This document shows positions 58,346 to 64,000 of a stretch of DNA of 64,000 nt, piece after piece. A program made the translations under genes and the position numbers. The notes below the pieces were generated by a model that was not told where the DNA came from, did no database searches, and was given only the letters and a program-made list of their open reading frames with translations. Source of the DNA: Cryptomeria japonica (Eukaryota > Streptophyta > Pinopsida > Cupressales > Cupressaceae); NCBI RefSeq assembly GCF_030272615.1, contig NC_081405.1, forward strand, positions 468,770,008 to 468,834,007, read 5' to 3'. Numbering within the stretch: position 1 is the first letter of the stretch; each line of letters opens with the position of its first letter.

Positions 58346-58361
58346 CTTTTTCACACACACA
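58342..58361 (+). repeat. Remnant of a third Tat LTR (last 20 bp)
   Basis: TTCACTTTTTCACACACACA equals the terminal 20 bases of both other LTRs (33983-34002 and 57976-57995) and directly abuts the AATTG duplication. The four bases TTCA are shared between leader and LTR at the junction. Confidence 0.75.
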
Positions 58362-58366
58362 AATTG

Positions 58367-59000
58367 TTGTCTGCATTTCCTTTAGTAAAACCAATCTTTA
58401 AAAGATACTTATCCAATCTTGCATACCAAGCTCTTGGGGCTTGTTTTAATCCATACAGAGCTTTTCTTAACTTGCAAACCATATTATTGTCATCTGTCAA
58501 ATAAAATCCATTAGATTGTTCAATATAGACTGCTTCTTCAAGATCTCCATTAAAAAATACACATTTCTTATCCATTTGATAAACTTTGTAGTTCTTGTGT
58601 GTTGCAAAAGCCAAAAATAATCTGACTGCCTCAATTCTAGCTACTGGTGCAAAGGTTTCATTGTTATCAACTTCTTCCTTCTGAAAATATCCCTTACACA
58701 TTAGTCTTGCTTTATTTCTGACAACCTTACCATCTTCATTGAGTTTGTTTCAGAATACCCATTTGGTCCCAATTACATTCTTATCTTTAGGGCAGGGAAC
58801 TAATGTCCAAGTGTTATTTTTCTCATTTTGTTCTAATTCTTCTTCCATAGCTTTAATCCAAAATTTATCTTCACATGCCTCATTAATAGATGATGGTTCA
58901 ATTTGAGAAATAAGACATACCTCTTCATTTGCCAATCTTCCTCTTGTCATAACTCCTTTAAACTTGTTTCCAATTATCTGATCTTCAGAATGATTCAATC
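58367..59000 (-). pseudogene. Copia-2 pol, RT proximal part
   Basis: Minus-strand frames: EDKFWIKAMEEELEQNEKNN then VIGTKWVF (58750-58998), and CKGYFQKEEVDNNETFAPVA, RIEAVRLFLAFATHKNYKVY, QMDKKCVFFNGDLEEAVYIE and LRKALYGLKQAPRAWYARLD (58351-58701). The catalytic VDD lies beyond the Tat insertion at 32846. The break falls within NADNN/LYYK. Confidence 0.88.
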
Positions 59001-60380
59001 TTACATACCGAGGTGTCTTTGTTGTTGTTGTTCTTCAATTACTATGGAATCCTTAGATGGTACCGGGGTAGCCGAATCTTCATTTTGTACCAGTGGATTT
59101 AGTGTAGGTTCATTTGTCAAAATTTATGTTGTCGGTTCAGAGTCTATATACCTTGAAGTTCCTCTGAATTGTTCATCAATCTTTACATTTGTACTCTCAA
59201 CAATTTTCTGCAATCTCTTGTTAAAACATCTATATGCCTTTCTCTTATATGAATAACCAAGAAATATTCCTTCATCACTTCTAGGATCAAATTTTCCAAT
59301 ATACTCATCTCTTCTAATATAACATTTGCTTCCAAACATTCTGAAATACTTAAGAGTAGGAGTATTACCAAACCATAGCTCATGAGGGGTCTTACTAGTT
59401 TCACCTTTGATGTGAACTTTGTTGAATGTATAGACTGTTGTACTAATTTCTTCTCTCCAATATACATGTGGTAGGTTTGCTTCTGATAACATACTTCTTG
59501 CTGCATCCAAGATAGTTCTATTTTTCCTTTCAACAAATCCATTTTGCTATGGTGTCCAAGGTGCTAATAGTTGTCTTCTGATTCCATTCACTTCACATCA
59601 TGTATTAAATTCCTTAGATGTGAATTCTCCTCCTTGATCTAATCTTAAGCATTTGATTTTCTTACCGGTTTCATTTTCAACCATTGCTTTGAACAGTTTG
59701 AACTTTCCAAGTGCCTCTCATTTTTCTCTGAGAAAAGTAACCCAACACATTCTAGAATAGTCATCAATGATTAGCATGAAATATCTATCACCTTGTAAGC
59801 TTTTAGTTCTAGTTGGACCACATAAATCGGTGTGAATCAAATCAAGAGCATTATTGGATTTTTCTGGAATACTTTTGAAACCAGCTCTAACTTGTTTTCC
59901 AAATTGACATTCCTTACATATTGTATTCTAAGGTTTGACAATTTTAGGTAAATCTCTAACTGCCTTAGTAGTACTGATCTTTACCATGCAATCAAAGTTT
60001 ACATGATAGAGTCTCTTATGCCATAACCAACTTTCATCTATATGTGTAATCAAGCAAGTCTTTTCATTGTTATTCAAATGAAAGATATTACCTCTAGTCT
60101 GATTACCAGTTGCAATTTCCAAACTAGTTCTATTCATGATTTTGCACTTTCCATTCTTAAATTGTAACTGAAATCCTTTCTCAACTAATTGACCAACACT
60201 TAAAAGATTATGCTTTAATCCTTCAACATAGTAGACATTGTCAGTGTTATGCTTACCATCATGAGATATTGTATCCTTACCTTTGATTGAACAAGCTTTG
60301 TCATCTCTAAATCTTACTAAACCGCCATTGTATTCTTGAAAGTTCAAGAATTTACCTTTGTCTCTTGTCATATGATGTGA
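59001..60380 (-). pseudogene. Copia-2 pol, protease to integrase
   Basis: Protease IIDSG then a TGA at the expected Cys, then SHHMTRDKGKF. GAG-pre-integrase YYVEGLKHNLLSVGQLVEKG and SWLWHKRLYHVNFDCM (59928-60371). Integrase: CKECQFGKQVRAGF, LIHTDLCGP, CLRLDQGGEFTSKEF, then NGFVERKNRTILDAARSMLS (59124-59600), retaining Asp, Asp, Glu. After YFRMFGSKCYIRRDE the linker to RT contains TNVKIDEQFRG. Several stops. Confidence 0.88.
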
Positions 60381-61430
60381 TCATCCTGAGTCAATAATCC
60401 ATTCATCCTTTACTTCAGCTTTAGCTACTAGGGCTTGTTCTACCAGTTGAGCAGTAGGTGTTGGTTGATCTTCTGTTATAGCAACAAAAACCCATCCATT
60501 GTCTATTGGATCCTCATCAGAATCATCAGTCACACCTTCATCAGCAATGTAACAAGATTTGTCTTTATTCTCCTTAAATATGTAACTCTGATATTCAGGA
60601 TTAGGCTTGTATGTTCTTCTAGCTTCTTCTCTGAGTCTAGCATGTCTATCAAGGCATCCCAAAGCCATATGACCAATCTTATTGCAGTTAAAACATTTAA
60701 AGGGTGCTTTACCTTCATACTTACTTCCAACTGGACCTTTAGGCATTTTCCTTGCAAATAGTTCTTCAAGTTCTTCATTTTCTTTCCTGCTTTCTTCAAG
60801 TTCTCTTACATAAAAGGTTTTCCAATCAGATTTGTCAAATGATGGAGCAAATGATGTTGATGCTTTAAAGGCTAAATCTATCTTAATAGTAGCAACAAGA
60901 CCAAATTCTTCAATTTCAAAAGTTGAAAGTTTCCCAATCAATGTATCCCTGGTTACTAATGTATTAGGCATTGTTCTCAACTCATTTATAGTAGTAACCT
61001 TCATTTTATATGCCGGTGGCAATCCTCTTAAAACTCTTTCCATAAAAGAAGAAATCCTTTCATCTTCTTCCATTTTTAGATGTTCATACTTGACCCGGAA
61101 GCTTTCAAGTTTTACAATTTTGACTGTGGAATCTCCTTCATTCAGTGTTTCCAAATGATCCCAAATAGCTTTAGCAGTAGACCTATATGATAGTCCCATG
61201 ATTTGTTGATCTGATAATGCACTCAAAAGTGCTTCTCTTGCTTTACAATCATTTTCTTCATCTTTAGTTAAGTTAGCTAGACTAGGCTGACCTGGTACAA
61301 CAACAATATAACCATTCCTTGTAACATCCTAGATCTACTTTCCAATGCAATTCAGATGTGTCTCCATTCTGATCTTCCATATTCCATAGTTGGTTCCATC
61401 AGGTAGACATTGGATCTCCTCAAGATGTTA
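60381..61430 (-). pseudogene. Copia-2 gag
   Basis: The N-terminus near 61430 reads LPDGTNYGIWKIRMETHL, the copia-gag opening. The UBN2-type capsid follows at 60830-61226 (STAKAIWDHLETLNEGDST, ERISSFMERVLRGLPPAYKM). A charged segment (RELEESRKENEELEELFARK) and the CCHC knuckle CFNCNKIGHMALGC (about 60655-60698) precede the acidic SDEDPIDNGWVFVAI and the protease. The frame 60381-61226 (281 codons) is intact. Confidence 0.9.
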
Positions 61431-61452
61431 AACTTCTGTAAAAGAGGACTAA

Positions 61453-61464
61453 GCTCTGATACCA
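61453..61464 (-). promoter_or_regulatory. Copia-2 primer-binding site (initiator Met-tRNA)
   Basis: The minus strand reads TGGTATCAGAGC two bases after the 5' LTR. Confidence 0.9.
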
Positions 61465-61466
61465 AT

Positions 61467-62523
61467 TGTTAGGTCCCAGAGACAACTGAGAGGGGGGGGG
61501 GGGTGAATCAGTTGTCAACTAAATTCAAATAAAAAACAACTTAACCAACTTAATGCTTAATACCAATAAACCAATTAAGTATGTCAGTAGACAATTTTAA
61601 TTGCTATACCAGTAAAGATTAGTGCATGAAAGATAAACACAAAGTCATCCACAACACATAACACCAATATTTGTATGTGGAAACCTTGTAAGGGGAAAAC
61701 CCACAGTGGGAAACCTTACCCACAATCAGATGATACTACTGCAGATAGTAAGTGTACATAAATGGGGTTTGCACATGCAGAAAGGCCAAGCGCCTAGAGC
61801 TCACTACTCAGACACAAAATGGGAGTCACACTGACTACAATTGGATGGTTAAATCCAATAAGAATGTACTGCTCAAAATAGCATCTTCATATGCTAGATT
61901 CAGTACCGGTGTAATGCTGATATGCTTTCACAAAAACCTAGCTTCACCTTCAAATGATGTTTGCATGTATTGCTCTGCTTAATCTTGCATATACCTTCAC
62001 ACAATTCTTTTTCGCATTTCACATTTGATCTTACAAATAAGATCTTACATTTTTACCAAAACCTAAGACCAATTTTAGTAGGTCAGCTCTACAAGATATT
62101 ACAATAAAAACATTTTACAAACAATATAATATCCGATGCAATAACCGATTGAGCATGTCAGCTTAATGCATTTACAACAATAATTAATCATCTCCATAGC
62201 GTGCCATGCTGATCTGGAAAAGATAACCTATCGGTGTAACCCTGGATAAACCTGGACCTATTTGTCGATAAAAGCAAATATGCAAATATGCATATACCAA
62301 TGATTAATTCATTAAGATAAGATGTCCACACTATGTCTTTGATATTACTAAGTGTCTTCCATATCATTCCAAGTGTTGGTTTTCATTATATCCTATCGGT
62401 GAACCATATACCAGTAACTGTGCAATAGTTACTTACTTGTCGGTAAATGCTGCTAGATCTCCAAAGTGCTAGTGTTTTAGTAGGTGTTGACATCAATGAC
62501 AAAACCATACCAAAATACCAATA
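61467..62523 (-). repeat. Copia-2 5' LTR
   Basis: 1,057 bp, partner of 30393-31446, with a G12 run at about 61492-61503. It ends ACCAATA and is followed by GGGAG. Confidence 0.9.
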
Positions 62524-62528
62524 GGGAG

Positions 62529-62886
62529 AACTAAATTATCATCATATGCATCAAAGGGAACATCATGAATATCTTTAATGTAACATGAAATTGAACTAGA
62601 AAAATAAGATAAAAACTCCATATGCAGTTTTTGATCAAACAAGAAACTCAAATATTATGTAACCAAAGTAATTTTCACTCAATGTATGCAATTAAATTAT
62701 GAAATTACAAATTTGAAACACAATTGAACAATTATGCAACCCAAAAGTCAATTTTAGGAAAATAAATTAGGGGTTTTATGAAATTAACATCTAATTTTTT
62801 GTAAATATGATCTATGAGTGCAAATTTTAATGTTAAAGTGCATACAAATTATATATGAGACCATAAATTAGAAATAAGCAATAAAT
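62529..62886 (-). pseudogene. Outer-element gag-like coding, 5' part, and leader
   Basis: Minus-strand reading near 62529-62620 (SCYIKDIHDVPFDAYDDNLV) leads into the Copia-2 insertion point and is continued by the repeated-peptide frame at 30387. The rest of the interval to 62886 is AT-rich leader without recognised coding. Confidence 0.4.
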
Positions 62887-62901
62887 AAGTTGGGCTCACC
62901 A
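62887..62901 (-). promoter_or_regulatory. Candidate primer-binding site of the outer element
   Basis: The minus strand reads TGGTGAGCCCAACTT three bases after the LTR end. It starts TGG, as a tRNA-complementary site should. The tRNA was not identified. Confidence 0.45.
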
Positions 62902-62904
62902 AAA

Positions 62905-64000
62905 TGTGATGGTGAAATTTGGAACTAGGGTTTCACCAATTAAGATAATAAAACCAATAACTAAACAAATTAACCATACAATAAAAGAAGGGTGAATCCA
63001 TTAGATCTAGCAACAATCCAAATAAGGAAAGGGTTAAAATTCTTATTAGATTCACTGGTTTGTTTGCCTCCTTTCTAAATTGAAATTGGATTTGTAATTG
63101 TGAAATAAATGAAAAATGAGAGATAATTGAAGTAAATTAACAAATACAGAATGCTATAGATGTCCCATGGAGCCACCAAATGAGATATGGGTAAAATAAG
63201 ATGTTTAGAACCTAGTCCTAGAAGTTCATCTTAATTTTACAGGACCAAGTAGCACAAATGTGCCCTAGTCCTTCAAAATTTTTGCTATCAAAAGATGAAC
63301 CTATTCATCATTGTCAACTTTGCCAAAATTATTGAGTACAACTCCAGCACCTATTACTACACATAGAAAGAAAGGAAATAGGGTTGTGGATAGGGGTTTT
63401 CCTAAGTTAAACCCCAATTTATGAATTAACCTTGAATGACATAATGCAAATACTGAAATAAATGTTAAGGAGATATACCTCAGATCTGAAATTGTTGATG
63501 ATAATGCAATGCTCTTTGAATGTAATAACACATGTTTAATGTAATGGGATGAAAAATACATGAACATTAAAAACATTAATCATACACATGCTTGCATAAA
63601 TATTGATGTAACTTTTCTCCACAATGCTTGAAGGATGAAATGCATTCTTGAATCTTTGAAAATGTCTGATTATGAATGCTTCATGGATGCACAATTGATA
63701 GGGTATGAAGACTTAGGTTGAAATGAATTTATAGGATGTCTTTATATAAGGTTTCCTATGTAATTTACCAATTAAGATAACCTCCAATGGTCAAGTGTAG
63801 CCATGAGGACCAGAATCTATCGGGGAGGGGGAGTACCTACCCTATTTCAAATTGGGTCCACATTAAGGGGGATTAGGAAATTTTGCGGTGCCCTAGTCTA
63901 GGACCAAGGAACTCCATGCCATGGTCCTCCAAAATTAGGACTAGCCAATCAAAAAATATGGGGTGACAACCTTCGAGATAGGGCCCACCCAATGGTGTCA
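62905..64000 (-). repeat. Outer-element right (5') LTR, incomplete
   Basis: Matches 8218-8462 and then 17508-18362 without interruption, with a conserved minus-strand TATA at 63738-63750. It runs past the end of the window. Confidence 0.75.

Larger units (their letters stand above)
32847..58361 (+). mobile_element. Tat-lineage Ty3/gypsy element inserted in Copia-2 RT
   Basis: It is flanked by a perfect AATTG duplication (32842-32846 and 58362-58366) that restores the Copia-2 frame when reduced to one copy. LTRs 32847-34002 and 56859-57995 begin TGTAATACCC and end CACACACACA. Plus-strand gag, protease, G-patch, RT, RNase H, a second archaeal-type RNase H and integrase occur in order; the second RNase H is the known signature of the Tat lineage. 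The 3' half holds an antisense gene and repeats. At the right, 57996-58361 is an extra leader copy plus 20 bp of LTR. Without Copia-3 the insertion is about 17.8 kb. Confidence 0.85.
30393..62523 (-). mobile_element. Copia-2: complete Ty1/copia element split by the Tat insertion
   Basis: LTRs at 30393-31446 and 61467-62523 start TGTTAGGTCC and end ACCAATA (TA instead of the usual CA). Flanks GGTAG (30388-30392) and GGGAG (62524-62528) form a 5-bp duplication with one mismatch. The minus-strand primer site and polypurine tract place the 5' LTR on the right. Gag, protease, integrase and the first half of reverse transcriptase are at 58362-61430; the second half of RT and RNase H are at 31844-32846. 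Without the nested elements it is about 6.6 kb, a normal copia length. Confidence 0.85.
8218..64000 (-). mobile_element. Outer LTR retrotransposon hosting most other insertions (right end outside window)
   Basis: A sequence starting TGTAATGGTG at 8218 matches one starting TGTGATGGTG at 62905 for about 240 bp. The right copy continues without a break into sequence matching 17508 onward. I therefore read 8218-8462, 17508-19266 and about 27757-27940 as one left LTR (roughly 2.2 kb) split by two insertions, and 62905 to beyond 64000 as its right partner. A putative primer-binding site at 62887-62901 and gag-like coding to its left put the 5' LTR on the right, so the element is on the minus strand. 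After removing nested insertions the internal part is only about 2.8 kb and shows no polymerase, so this was probably non-autonomous. Confidence 0.6.

Noticed and set aside
1..64000. tRNA, rRNA or plastid-derived sequence
   Set aside because: No cloverleaf, rRNA block or organellar gene was recognised; tRNA-like matches are only primer-binding sites of LTR elements.

Overview
The window looks like heterochromatin-type DNA from a large-genome seed plant. It is AT-rich and I found no intact single-copy host gene, tRNA or rRNA. Almost everything is decayed retroelement: plant L1-type LINE, Ty1/copia, Ty3/gypsy of the Tat type, and gag-only or coding-poor LTR elements. The density of old nested LTR elements would suit a conifer or other gymnosperm, but this is inference and no species marker was seen. 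Premature stops and C/T or G/A differences between paired LTRs are common, as expected for old methylated repeats.

Layout. (1) 1-7.5 kb: an uncharacterised minus-strand gene, start near 7456 and running off the left edge, appears split by an L1-type LINE (about 845-6930). (2) 7.85-8.2 kb: a minus-strand gag fragment with zinc knuckles, cut at 8218 by the LTR of a large 'outer' minus-strand LTR element (8218 to beyond 64000). (3) The left LTR of that outer element is broken by two insertions. One is a 9-kb insertion of unrecognised class (8463-17507) carrying a long uncharacterised degraded gene and a regular array of palindromes. The other is a gag-only LTR element with 2.6-kb LTRs (19267-27756). 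(4) The outer element's short internal region (about 27956-30392 plus 62524-62904) encodes a gag-like protein with repeated peptides. It is interrupted by Copia-2 (30393-62523). (5) Copia-2 is interrupted inside its reverse transcriptase by a Tat-type gypsy element (32847-58361, perfect 5-bp target duplication AATTG). (6) The Tat element is interrupted in its 3' region by Copia-3 (46093-53775), the best preserved element. The order of arrival is outer element, then Copia-2, then Tat, then Copia-3.

Points of most interest. The palindrome array at 14891-15984 has 17 units at a period of about 47 bp; the arm sequence varies between units while remaining largely self-complementary. The 9-kb insertion hosting it has TG...CA ends and near-identical 5-bp flanks, but no recognisable LTR pair or polymerase. 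The Tat element carries, on its opposite strand, a GC-richer gene with a plant-mobile-domain signature and a plausible intron; short TCGTACGA-like palindromes fill both that intron and the sense leader. The right end of the Tat element is LTR + leader + the last 20 bp of a third LTR, which points to a collapsed tandem copy. All element boundaries, target duplications and domain calls were read by eye; no alignment or database search was run.
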